Shown here piece after piece: positions 41,818-49,386 of a stretch of 64,000 bases of DNA (the first letter of the stretch is position 1; each line of letters opens with the position of its first letter). A model generated the notes under the pieces. That model was not told the DNA's origin, did not search any database, and saw only the letters and a program-made list of their open reading frames with translations. Source of the stretch: Acinetobacter marinus (GTDB lineage Bacteria > Pseudomonadota > Gammaproteobacteria > Pseudomonadales > Moraxellaceae); assembly GCF_900096915.1 (NCBI RefSeq), contig NZ_FMYK01000003.1, forward strand, positions 372,001-436,000, written 5' to 3'. A program made the translations under genes and the position numbers.

Positions 41818-42120
41818 ATGGAACTCAATCCCACTGAAAAAGACAAATTATTGATTTTCACCGCAGGGCTGGTAGCTGAACGGCGTAAAGCTCGAGGGCT
41901 CAAGCTCAATTATCCTGAAGCAATGGCATATATCTCTGCGGCGTTATTGGAAGGTGCCCGTGATGGCATGAGTGTTGCTGATTTGATGCACTTTGGCACC
42001 ACCTTGCTCAAGCGTGACGATGTGATGGACGGTGTGCCTGAAATGATCGCCGAAGTGCAAGTGGAAGCGACATTTCCAGATGGCTCCAAGTTGGTCACTG
42101 TCCATCAACCGATTGTTTAA
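41818..42120 (+). CDS. ureA: Urease gamma subunit
   Basis: 100-residue gamma subunit of urease, the Ni enzyme that hydrolyses urea to ammonia and carbamate. MELNPTEKDKLLIFTAGLVAERRKARGLKLNYPEAMAYISAALLEGARDG is a near-universal N-terminus, and the VQVEATFPDGSKLVTVHQPI terminus is standard. AGAGGA precedes the ATG. ureB follows 13 bp downstream. Confidence 0.98.
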   Translation: MELNPTEKDKLLIFTAGLVAERRKARGLKLNYPEAMAYISAALLEGARDGMSVADLMHFGTTLLKRDDVMDGVPEMIAEVQVEATFPDGSKLVTVHQPIV

Positions 42121-42133
42121 CAGGAGAGAAACG

Positions 42134-42448
42134 ATGATTCCTGGAGAAGTATTGACCTCAGGCGCAGATATTGAACTGAATGTCGGACGTGAAACGCTCA
42201 AGATTCGAGTGGCAAATACAGGCGATCGTCCGATCCAAGTGGGTTCGCACTTCCACTTTGCCGAAGCCAACGATGCCTTAGATTTTGATCGTCAATTGGC
42301 ACGAGGCTTTCGACTGAATATCGCCGCAGGCACAGCAGTACGTTTTGAACCGGGTCAGAGCCGTGATGTGGAGCTGGTTGCACTGGCTGGGAAGCGTGAG
42401 GTGTATGGGTTTGCAGGGCGAGTGATGGGCAAACTGGATGAATTCTAG
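42134..42448 (+). CDS. ureB: Urease beta subunit
   Basis: 104-residue beta subunit of urease. MIPGEVLTSGADIELNVGRETLKIRVANTGDRPIQVGSHFHFAEANDALDFDRQLARGFRL is canonical. The ATG at 42134 has AGGAGA upstream; the reading frame is open further upstream into ureA but that part is not UreB. ureC follows after 92 bp. Confidence 0.98.
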   Translation: MIPGEVLTSGADIELNVGRETLKIRVANTGDRPIQVGSHFHFAEANDALDFDRQLARGFRLNIAAGTAVRFEPGQSRDVELVALAGKREVYGFAGRVMGKLDEF

Positions 42449-42540
42449 TATAGGAAAATTTTGAATTTCCCAAGCAAAATAATGTAATGCACGCTGATCA
42501 CAGATCAATTGTTTAAAAATATGCTTTAAGGATCAACCTC

Positions 42541-44253
42541 ATGAAAATGTCACGACAAGCCTATGCGGAAATGTTTGGTGCCACAGTGGGCGACCGAGTT
42601 CGTTTGGCAGATACCGAGCTGTTTCTCCAAGTCGAGCAAGACTTGACCACCTATGGTGAAGAGGTGAAATTCGGTGGGGGGAAAGTCATTCGTGATGGCA
42701 TGGGACAATCGCAATTACTTGCCGATGAAGTCGCTGATACGGTGATTACCAATGCTTTGATCGTCGATTGGTGGGGTATCGTCAAAGCCGATGTGGGATT
42801 GAAAAATGGTCGAATCTGGAAAATTGGTAAAGCAGGCAATCCAGATATTCAGCCTAATATTAGCATTCCACTCGGTGCAGCGACAGAAGTGATTGCAGGA
42901 GAAGGGCAGATTCTCACCGCAGGTGGAATTGATACGCATATTCACTGGATTTGTCCGCAACAGGTTGAAACCGCATTGATGAGTGGTGTGACCACCATGA
43001 TCGGCGGTGGCACAGGGCCTGCAGCGGGGACTTCCGCAACCACGGTGACTCCAGGGCCGTGGCATATTGGCACGATGTTGCAAGCCATTGATGATTTACC
43101 GATGAATATTGGATTACTTGGTAAAGGTAATCTGAGTTTACCTGAGCCAATCGCTGAGCAGATTAAAGCGGGTGTTGTGGGCTTAAAACTGCATGAAGAT
43201 TGGGGTTCAACCCCTGCGGCGATTGATAATTGCTTGAGCGTGGCAGATCAATATGATGTGCAAGTGGCGATTCATACTGATACCTTAAATGAAGGTGGAT
43301 TTTTAGAAGAAACTTTGGCGGCATTTAAAAATCGTACCATTCACACCTACCATACCGAAGGTGCAGGTGGCGGTCATGCGCCTGATATTCTCAAGGCGAT
43401 TGGTCAGCCAAATGTATTGCCGTCATCGACCAATCCGACCCGACCATATACCATCAACACTATTGACGAACATCTCGATATGCTGATGGTGTGTCATCAT
43501 CTCGATCCTGCGATTGCCGAAGATGTGGCATTTGCGGAAAGTCGTATCCGCCGAGAAACTATTGCCGCCGAAGACATTTTGCAAGACATGGGCGCAATCG
43601 CCATGATGTCGTCAGATTCGCAAGCGATGGGGCGTGTTGGTGAAGTGATCATTCGTACTTGGCAGACGGCGCACAAGATGAAAGTGCAACGTGGAGCTTT
43701 GGCGGGTGGCAATGATTCAAATGATAACCCACATGACAATCAGCGTATCAAACGCTATATCGCCAAATACACCATTAATCCTGCGATTACACATGGTCTG
43801 AGTCATGAAGTCGGCTCGGTTGAAGAAGGTAAACTTGCTGATTTGGTGTTGTGGAAGCCTGCATTTTTTGGGGTGAAACCGTCGATGATTATCAAAGGTG
43901 GCATGATCGCCGCTGCACCGATGGGTGATATTAATGCCTCGATTCCTACGCCACAGCCTGTGCATTATCGTCCAATGTTTGGCGCGTTCCCTCGTGGTGT
44001 GCATCGCACCTGTATCACGTTCTTGTCGCAAGTGGCAATCGACAATGGCGTGGCACAGCAACTTGATCTCAAGAAAATGATCAGCCCATGTAAAAACACC
44101 CGTCACATCAGCAAATCAGACATGAAGCACAATGATTATTGTCCTGTGATGGAAGTTGACCCTGAAATCTATGAAGTGCGTGCCGATGGTGAGCATCTGA
44201 CCTGTGAGCCAGCGGATGTGTTGCCGATGGCACAGCGGTATTTTTTGTTTTAG
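42541..44253 (+). CDS. ureC: Urease alpha subunit (catalytic)
   Basis: 570-residue catalytic subunit. Nickel ligands and active-site residues are visible: DTHIHWICPQQ (two His ligands), the carbamylated Lys in GLKLHEDWG, HTDTLNEGGF, HTYHTEGAGGGHAPD, the flap His in MVCHHLD, and the Asp ligand in SSDSQAMGR. The length is normal for bacterial UreC. The protein should be active if the accessory genes are expressed. Immediately after the stop there is a palindromic repeat and an unrelated DUF559 gene before ureE. Confidence 0.98.
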   Translation: MKMSRQAYAEMFGATVGDRVRLADTELFLQVEQDLTTYGEEVKFGGGKVIRDGMGQSQLLADEVADTVITNALIVDWWGIVKADVGLKNGRIWKIGKAGNPDIQPNISIPLGAATEVIAGEGQILTAGGIDTHIHWICPQQVETALMSGVTTMIGGGTGPAAGTSATTVTPGPWHIGTMLQAIDDLPMNIGLLGKGNLSLPEPIAEQIKAGVVGLKLHEDWGSTPAAIDNCLSVADQYDVQVAIHTDTLNEGGFLEETLAAFKNRTIHTYHTEGAGGGHAPDILKAIGQPNVLPSSTNPTRPYTINTIDEHLDMLMVCHHLDPAIAEDVAFAESRIRRETIAAEDILQDMGAIAMMSSDSQAMGRVGEVIIRTWQTAHKMKVQRGALAGGNDSNDNPHDNQRIKRYIAKYTINPAITHGLSHEVGSVEEGKLADLVLWKPAFFGVKPSMIIKGGMIAAAPMGDINASIPTPQPVHYRPMFGAFPRGVHRTCITFLSQVAIDNGVAQQLDLKKMISPCKNTRHISKSDMKHNDYCPVMEVDPEIYEVRADGEHLTCEPADVLPMAQRYFLF

Positions 44254-44272
44254 GGTTATCTATTACGAGATC

Positions 44273-44369
44273 ACCTCACCCAACCCTCTCCTCAAGGAGA
44301 GGGCTTTAACAGCTCAGCATAAAATGCTTTGTTGCTCCTTCTCCCTTTGGGAGAAGGCTGGGATGAGGG
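44273..44369. repeat. REP-like inverted repeat pair (copy 2)
   Basis: CCTCACCCAACCCTCTCC...GGAGAGGGC faces GCTCCTTCTCCCTTTGGGAGAAGG...GGATGAGGG. The right unit is almost identical to the single copy at 52002-52039. It lies in the urease operon between ureC and the DUF559 gene. Confidence 0.75.
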
Positions 44370-44431
44370 TTTATAGAGATAAAAGCTATTTCTGATCTAA
44401 TAGTCTGTTGAGCAAAGGGAAAATCCAACTA

Positions 44432-44833
44432 ATGATCAAACCCATCGATCCACAGCTCATTATCTTTGCGAGAGAATTGCGGAAGAATACGACCGATGCC
44501 GAACAATTTTTGTGGCAGATTTTGAGGGCAAGACGATTTTCAGGCTATAAATTTCGTCGGCAACATCCAATTGCGCATTATATTGTTGATTTTTATTGTC
44601 ATGAGTTGGGTTTAGTGATTGAGTTAGATGGCGGACAACATGCAAATGAGGAAAACCGAGTCTACGATGAACAACGTTCAGCATGTCTGAATACGCTTGG
44701 ATTAAGGGTTATTCGATATTGGAATCATGATGTGTTGAACGAATCCGAAGCTGTATTAACCCATTTGTGGCAAAGTATACAGCAAATGAATTCTGCGAAA
44801 ATGAGTGGCTCGATGCAAGATTTGCAAGACTGA
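44432..44833 (+). CDS. DUF559 protein (Vsr-like endonuclease fold)
   Basis: 133 residues of the DUF559 family, related to the very-short-patch-repair and restriction endonuclease fold. The family pattern is complete: ARELRKNTTDAEQFLWQILRARRFSGYKFRRQHPIAHYIVDFYCHELGLVIELDGGQH, with the D-x-E-x-D catalytic-like residues (IVDFYC, IELDGGQH), and a C-terminal RVIRYWNHDVL. Substrate and role are unknown; many copies sit next to palindromic repeats. It is not a urease gene and interrupts the operon. Start ATG at 44432; TTG at 44408 is the alternative. Confidence 0.88.
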   Translation: MIKPIDPQLIIFARELRKNTTDAEQFLWQILRARRFSGYKFRRQHPIAHYIVDFYCHELGLVIELDGGQHANEENRVYDEQRSACLNTLGLRVIRYWNHDVLNESEAVLTHLWQSIQQMNSAKMSGSMQDLQD

Positions 44834-44907
44834 ATGAACGTTAAATTGTGAATCTAAAAGCGTGAAAGCCAAATTGTAAAAGTTAAATTGTAAAAATGAG
44901 CTAAACC

Positions 44908-45399
44908 ATGAAAATCTATACCCAACGTCTTGAACAGATCAGCACCGAGCAAATTTTTGACACGGTCGAGCTGACCTTCGACACACGACAGAAATCCCGC
45001 TTTCGTGCAACATTATCCAATGGTACGGACATTGGTGCAGACTTACCGCGTACAGGGATTTTGCGAAGTGGCGCATACATTGCCACAATCGATGGTGATG
45101 TATTGCGTATCGATGCCAAGCCAGAACGACTGATGCAAGTCACCGCACTGAGTGATTTTGAACTCCTTAAAGCTGCTTATCATCTCGGCAATCGTCATGT
45201 GCCATTGATGCTTACACCTAATGCGCTGTACTTTGAGCCTGATCATGTCCTCGCAGAAATGGTGATTGGTTTGGGCTTGACGGTGCACGAAGTCGAGCAT
45301 CCTTTCGAACCTGAAAGCGGGGCGTATGCGCAGCACGGTCATGAACATCGTCATGACAATCGTCTGAGTCCGATTAAGTCACTGCATCATGTCCACTAA
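44908..45399 (+). CDS. ureE: Urease nickel metallochaperone UreE
   Basis: 163-residue UreE that delivers nickel to the urease assembly complex. The N-terminal peptide-binding domain reads LEQISTEQIFDTVELTFDTRQKSRFRATLSNG, and the metal-binding domain holds AYHLGNRHVPLML (conserved His). The tail is His-rich (HGHEHRHDNRLSPIKSLHHVH) and can bind extra Ni ions. ATG at 44908 lacks a strong ribosome site. Its 3' end overlaps ureF by 11 bp. Confidence 0.95.
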   Translation: MKIYTQRLEQISTEQIFDTVELTFDTRQKSRFRATLSNGTDIGADLPRTGILRSGAYIATIDGDVLRIDAKPERLMQVTALSDFELLKAAYHLGNRHVPLMLTPNALYFEPDHVLAEMVIGLGLTVHEVEHPFEPESGAYAQHGHEHRHDNRLSPIKSLHHVH

Positions 45400-46051
45400 C
45401 GCTCAGCAATTGCTCAAGCTGTTGACATTGTCCTCGACGGCTTTGCCTGTCGGTGCATATTGCTATTCGCAAGGTGTGGAAACAGCGATTGAGCTTGGGC
45501 TGATCCATGATGAAGCATCGAGCATGGCTTATTTTGAAGAAGTGTTAGAAATGCTATTGCTTCGATTCGAGTTGCCGATTTTAAGGCGCTTAACGCAGGC
45601 TTATGACGATGAGGATGAATTTTTAAAATTTGCGCATCTGTATAAAGCCAGTCGAGAAAGCAAAGAGCTTTTGGCAGAGTCACAGCAGTTGGCATTTTCT
45701 TTGAATGCATGGATTCGAGATGTGTTAAAACAGCCCGTCACGGTAAAAAAGCAATTTGGTTTTGTGCCTGTTTATGCACAGCTTTGTGGTCGTTTACAGC
45801 TTGATGTGAATGATGTGTTGACTGCTTATACCTTTACCGTACTGGAAAATCAGGTCTTGGCAGCGGTGAAAACCGTACCACTTGGGCAGATGAGCGGACA
45901 GCGTATTTTGTGGCATCTGCATCAGTTGGTGCCTGATCTGGTGCAACGTGCGATGCAGATCGAAGATGACGAAATGAGCAGTGCTTTGCCGTGCTATGCC
46001 ATGCTCAGCATGCGCCACGAAACGCAGTATTCACGCTTATTCCGTTCTTAA
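45389..46051 (+). CDS. ureF: Urease accessory protein UreF
   Basis: 220-residue accessory protein that acts as a GTPase-gating partner for UreG in the activation complex. Conserved LSSTALPVGAYCYSQGVETAIELGLI at the N-terminus and GQRILWHLHQLVPDLVQRA near the C-terminus. Starts inside ureE (11-bp overlap), implying translational coupling. The protein ends in FRS, normal for the family. Confidence 0.95.
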   Translation: MSTNAQQLLKLLTLSSTALPVGAYCYSQGVETAIELGLIHDEASSMAYFEEVLEMLLLRFELPILRRLTQAYDDEDEFLKFAHLYKASRESKELLAESQQLAFSLNAWIRDVLKQPVTVKKQFGFVPVYAQLCGRLQLDVNDVLTAYTFTVLENQVLAAVKTVPLGQMSGQRILWHLHQLVPDLVQRAMQIEDDEMSSALPCYAMLSMRHETQYSRLFRS

Positions 46052-46147
46052 TTGGCGTGTAAATGATTGATGTGTAATGAATTGCTGTGCGAAAAGTGCT
46101 ATGTTAGCAATTGAAAATGAATTTTTGTAATGAAAAAGGAAATAAAT

Positions 46148-46762
46148 ATGTCAGAACGTAGCCCATTGCGTGTTGGTATTGGTGGTCCAGTTGGCTCAGG
46201 TAAAACTGCACTGACCTTGAATCTGTGCCGTGCCTTGCGTGAAAAGTATAATATGGCAGTGGTCACCAATGATATTTATACCAAAGAAGACTCCAATTTT
46301 TTGACCCGACATGAGGCGATGTCGCCTGAGCGCATTGTCGGTGTAGAAACAGGCGGTTGTCCGCATACTGCGATTCGTGAAGATGCCTCGATTAACCTTG
46401 CTGCGATTGATGATTTGTGTGAAAAGTTTGAAGGGTTAGAGCTGATTATCATCGAAAGTGGTGGAGATAATTTGGCAGCGACTTTTAGCCCTGAATTATC
46501 CGATCTGACGTTGTATGTGATCGATGTGGCAGGTGGTGAGAAGATTCCACGTAAGGGCGGACCTGGGATTACCAAGTCGGATTTGTTGATTATCAATAAA
46601 ACTGATCTTGCGCCGATGGTGGGCGCCAATCTTGAGGTGATGGATCAAGATGCCAAACGCATGCGTGGCGATCGTCCATTTATTTTTAGTAACATGAAAA
46701 CAGAAGATGGCTTGCAAGAGATCATTTCGTTTATCGAAAAACAAGGTTTATTTCAGGCTTAG
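46148..46762 (+). CDS. ureG: Urease accessory GTPase UreG
   Basis: 204-residue GTPase that drives nickel insertion. Walker A is GGPVGSGKTALTLNL (near residue 10), the Ni/Zn-binding CPH motif is ETGGCPHTAIREDASIN, and the GTP-specificity motif is NKTDLAP. The ATG at 46148 has AAGGA seven bases upstream and gives the usual SERSPLRVGIGG N-terminus; the ATG at 46130 is less likely. It is 96 bp after ureF and 11 bp before ureJ. Confidence 0.97.
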   Translation: MSERSPLRVGIGGPVGSGKTALTLNLCRALREKYNMAVVTNDIYTKEDSNFLTRHEAMSPERIVGVETGGCPHTAIREDASINLAAIDDLCEKFEGLELIIIESGGDNLAATFSPELSDLTLYVIDVAGGEKIPRKGGPGITKSDLLIINKTDLAPMVGANLEVMDQDAKRMRGDRPFIFSNMKTEDGLQEIISFIEKQGLFQA

Positions 46763-46773
46763 GAGCATACTCG

Positions 46774-47361
46774 ATGAAAATTCAACGCACTAAAAACATC
46801 TACGCGAATCGTCTGATCGCTTTGATTTTGGCGAGTACACCTGTGTTGGCAATGGCGCATCCAGGACATGAGCATGGCACGTCGGGTTTTGTTGCAGGTT
46901 TTGTGCATCCCTTTACTGGGCTTGATCATTTGGTGATGGCGATTGCGCTGGGTGTCCTCTTTGCCAAATTTGCACAGCGCTGGAAAGTGGCTGGGATGCT
47001 GAGTTTTGCCTTGGCGTTGATCTTTGGTTTTGTCTTGGGGATGCAAGGGATTTTTGCCAATATTGCAGAATACGGCATCGTTGCATCACTTGCGGTGCTT
47101 GCCGTGGCATTGCTCGCTCGTCAAGGCAGTGTATTGGCAGTTGCATCGATTGCCTTGACCTTTTTCCACGGTGCTGCGCATGGTGTGGAGCTGGCACATG
47201 CAGGGCATGCGGCATTGGTCATCACAGGCATGGTGCTGGCAATGGCGCTCATCTATGCATTCGGTCTTGGTTTGGGTGAGGTGATTCGCCGTTATGTGCC
47301 TCATGGTGACAAGATCGTAGCAGCATGTGCGGCGGTGGTTGCGGCGATCAGCTTGGCTTAA
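46774..47361 (+). CDS. ureJ: HupE/UreJ nickel permease-like protein
   Basis: 195 residues with a signal peptide (cleavage after AMA) and six hydrophobic helices. The N-terminal HPGHEHG and the membrane motif HPFTGLDHLVMAIALGVLF are signatures of HupE/UreJ, thought to import nickel for urease or hydrogenase. FFHGAAHGVELAHAG is the second His-rich motif. Last gene of the operon; a strong terminator follows. AGGAG lies before the ATG at 46774. Confidence 0.93.
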   Translation: MKIQRTKNIYANRLIALILASTPVLAMAHPGHEHGTSGFVAGFVHPFTGLDHLVMAIALGVLFAKFAQRWKVAGMLSFALALIFGFVLGMQGIFANIAEYGIVASLAVLAVALLARQGSVLAVASIALTFFHGAAHGVELAHAGHAALVITGMVLAMALIYAFGLGLGEVIRRYVPHGDKIVAACAAVVAAISLA

Positions 47362-47450
47362 ATTGATCGGTCGGCTTGGATTAGATTGGATCAGATTTGC
47401 TCGGCATAGCAATGCGCAAACGTTTAATTTTGTGACAATTTATCTTGCAT

Positions 47451-47477
47451 AAAAGGGTAGCTAAGGCTACCTTTTTT
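47451..47477 (+). terminator. Urease operon terminator
   Basis: GGTAGC pairs with GCTACC around TAAG, with an A-run before and six T after it. About 90 bp after ureJ. Confidence 0.88.
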
Positions 47478-47514
47478 GGATGTGATGGCTTAGGCTAAAT
47501 AAGAAAATCATTGA

Positions 47515-48102
47515 ATGTATATCACAAAGGATCATGTGACTTTTAATTTTACTCATCTCGATATTTTGGCAACGCCAAGCATTAGCGTTTTGAAAAAGCG
47601 AAAGCAATCTCAGCGGTCTAAAGCACTTGGTTATTCCTTGTTGTTTTTAACCGTGTTGCTGTCATGTTTGGCTACGGCATATGCGGAGAGTGTGCCACAA
47701 TTTTTTGCGCCATTAACCACATCATCTCACAGCAATAGCAAAAACAGCATCAAAATGGATACCGCATCAGACCAGTTTGAAAACTCAATGTATCTGGAAA
47801 AAAATCAACGCTACGCAGGTGAAGATCAGCCGATCATTGAAGAAAGTCGTTTGGATAATTCATTTTATCAGGATGATGGTATTCGGATTTATAACAATAC
47901 GTGGTACAGCATGGATGATCTCAGTGAAGCGTATAAAAATGCACAAACCAGCCAAGTGACCATGTCGGATTTATCGATTTCGCTGGGCTATGGGATGGAA
48001 TTTGACGTGAAGCAAAATCAATCGGTCGGCTATGAATATACTTCATCGTTTCCACATGATCGTGGGCAAGCGGTGCGGGTATTTTGGAAAGTGGCTTTTT
48101 AA
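47515..48102 (+). CDS. Secreted or outer-membrane protein of unknown function
   Basis: Up to 195 residues. An N-terminal basic stretch (KKRKQSQRSK) precedes a hydrophobic signal sequence (LLFLTVLLSCLATAYA), which suggests export. The mature part is acidic with many Ser, Asn and Tyr. It ends with VRVFWKVAF; a C-terminal Phe after an amphipathic strand is typical of outer-membrane barrels, but the protein is short for one. No family recognised. Two starts compete: ATG 47515, and GTG 47536, which has AAAGG five bases upstream. Downstream of the urease operon but separated by a terminator, so unrelated in expression. Confidence 0.6.
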   Translation: MYITKDHVTFNFTHLDILATPSISVLKKRKQSQRSKALGYSLLFLTVLLSCLATAYAESVPQFFAPLTTSSHSNSKNSIKMDTASDQFENSMYLEKNQRYAGEDQPIIEESRLDNSFYQDDGIRIYNNTWYSMDDLSEAYKNAQTSQVTMSDLSISLGYGMEFDVKQNQSVGYEYTSSFPHDRGQAVRVFWKVAF

Positions 48103-48278
48103 ACAATGCAGTTTAAATGATGTAATTTAAACGATGTGATTTAAACGGTGCGATTTAGAACCAGTCATATTGAATGAAGCGATTTTGCATCATTTCAATA
48201 ATTGGCAATTTTTGCAAATTAGGCGAATTAGGCGAATTTGTTTACACTGTTCACACGGATCAATATTACGCCAAAAAT

Positions 48279-49262
48279 ATGTCAGTCTTTTTTACCGTTC
48301 GTCGTTGGGTGTATCTCAATTTACACGATGATAATTATCGTAGCTTTCTCAGTACCTGTATCAATTATTTTTTGATCACGCTGATCGTTGCCAATGTCGG
48401 CGCAGTGATTTTAGAGTCGGTACAACCACTGTATAAAGAACATCAGTTCTGGTTTAACTTATTTGAAAATATTTCCATCACGGTCTTTACCTTGGAATAT
48501 TTACTGCGGTTTTGGAGTGTCGTCGAGAAAGATCGAAGTCGCTCAGAATGGGCAGTGCGCTGGCAGTGGGTGCGTAGTGGCGGGGCAATTATTGATTTGT
48601 TGGCGATATTACCTGCGTTCTTGAATTTCTTCGTGCACGTTGATCTGCGGGTGCTACGGATATTCCGTTTATTGCGATTATTAAAATTGACCCGTTATTT
48701 TGTTTCACTACAAATGTTATTGCGGGTGATTCAGCGAGAACGTGGCGCATTTCAAGCGGTCGTGTTTATTCTCTCAATCATGATTGTGATGGCGGCTTCA
48801 GGTATTTATATCGTTGAAAATAAAGCACAACCAGAAGCTTTTAGCTCGATCCCAAAAGCAATGTGGTGGGCGGTGGTGACCTTGACCACGGTCGGCTATG
48901 GTGATGTCACGCCGATCACGCCAATGGGGAAATTCTTAGGTGCATTGATCACGATTTTGGGGGTCGGTATTGCGGCATTGCCAGCGGGTATTTTGGCATC
49001 GGGTTTGGCGAATGAGTTGAATCAGCGCAATCAACGCCTTGAGCTTGAATTTTTGGAAATGCTGCAACAACAAGGGTTGGATATTTTTAATGATCAAGAT
49101 GAGTTGGAAAAATTACGGCAACGTGTGGGACTCACCAAAGAGCAGATGCATGATGTGATTATCCAGTTGATGCGAGAGCGCCAATATGCTGATCATCAAG
49201 GCATCACCTGTCCACATTGTGGTAAGGGCATTAGTATTCAAAAAGATGATCGTGATGAATAG
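48279..49262 (+). CDS. Voltage-gated-type potassium channel
   Basis: 327-residue inner-membrane channel with six transmembrane segments. The S4 voltage sensor carries regularly spaced arginines (DLRVLRIFRLLRLLKLTRYF), and the selectivity filter is TLTTVGYGDVTP. This is the Kch/KvAP-like ion transport family (PF00520). The cytoplasmic C-terminus has a coiled-coil-like helix (NELNQRNQRLELEFLEML) and a CPHCGKG zinc-knuckle-like tail. The ATG at 48279 gives a normal start; the reading frame is open further upstream to 48174 but not protein-like. Function in potassium flux is inferred; gating is untested. Confidence 0.88.
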   Translation: MSVFFTVRRWVYLNLHDDNYRSFLSTCINYFLITLIVANVGAVILESVQPLYKEHQFWFNLFENISITVFTLEYLLRFWSVVEKDRSRSEWAVRWQWVRSGGAIIDLLAILPAFLNFFVHVDLRVLRIFRLLRLLKLTRYFVSLQMLLRVIQRERGAFQAVVFILSIMIVMAASGIYIVENKAQPEAFSSIPKAMWWAVVTLTTVGYGDVTPITPMGKFLGALITILGVGIAALPAGILASGLANELNQRNQRLELEFLEMLQQQGLDIFNDQDELEKLRQRVGLTKEQMHDVIIQLMRERQYADHQGITCPHCGKGISIQKDDRDE

Positions 49263-49331
49263 TCCAAACCATTGAGTGAATGCACGGCGTAAGTTTTCAC
49301 GTGTTAAACTGGCGCTTAGATTTCAAATGAA

Positions 49332-49386
49332 ATACAGCAAGAATCTGAAATTATGAGTTTGAAATCATTCTTGCTGTATGTTTTTT
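49332..49386. terminator. Bidirectional terminator between channel and tannase genes
   Basis: ATACAGCAAGAAT (49332-49344) pairs with ATTCTTGCTGTAT (49367-49379), followed by G and six T. It lies between convergent genes and overlaps the last two bases of the tannase gene. Confidence 0.75.
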
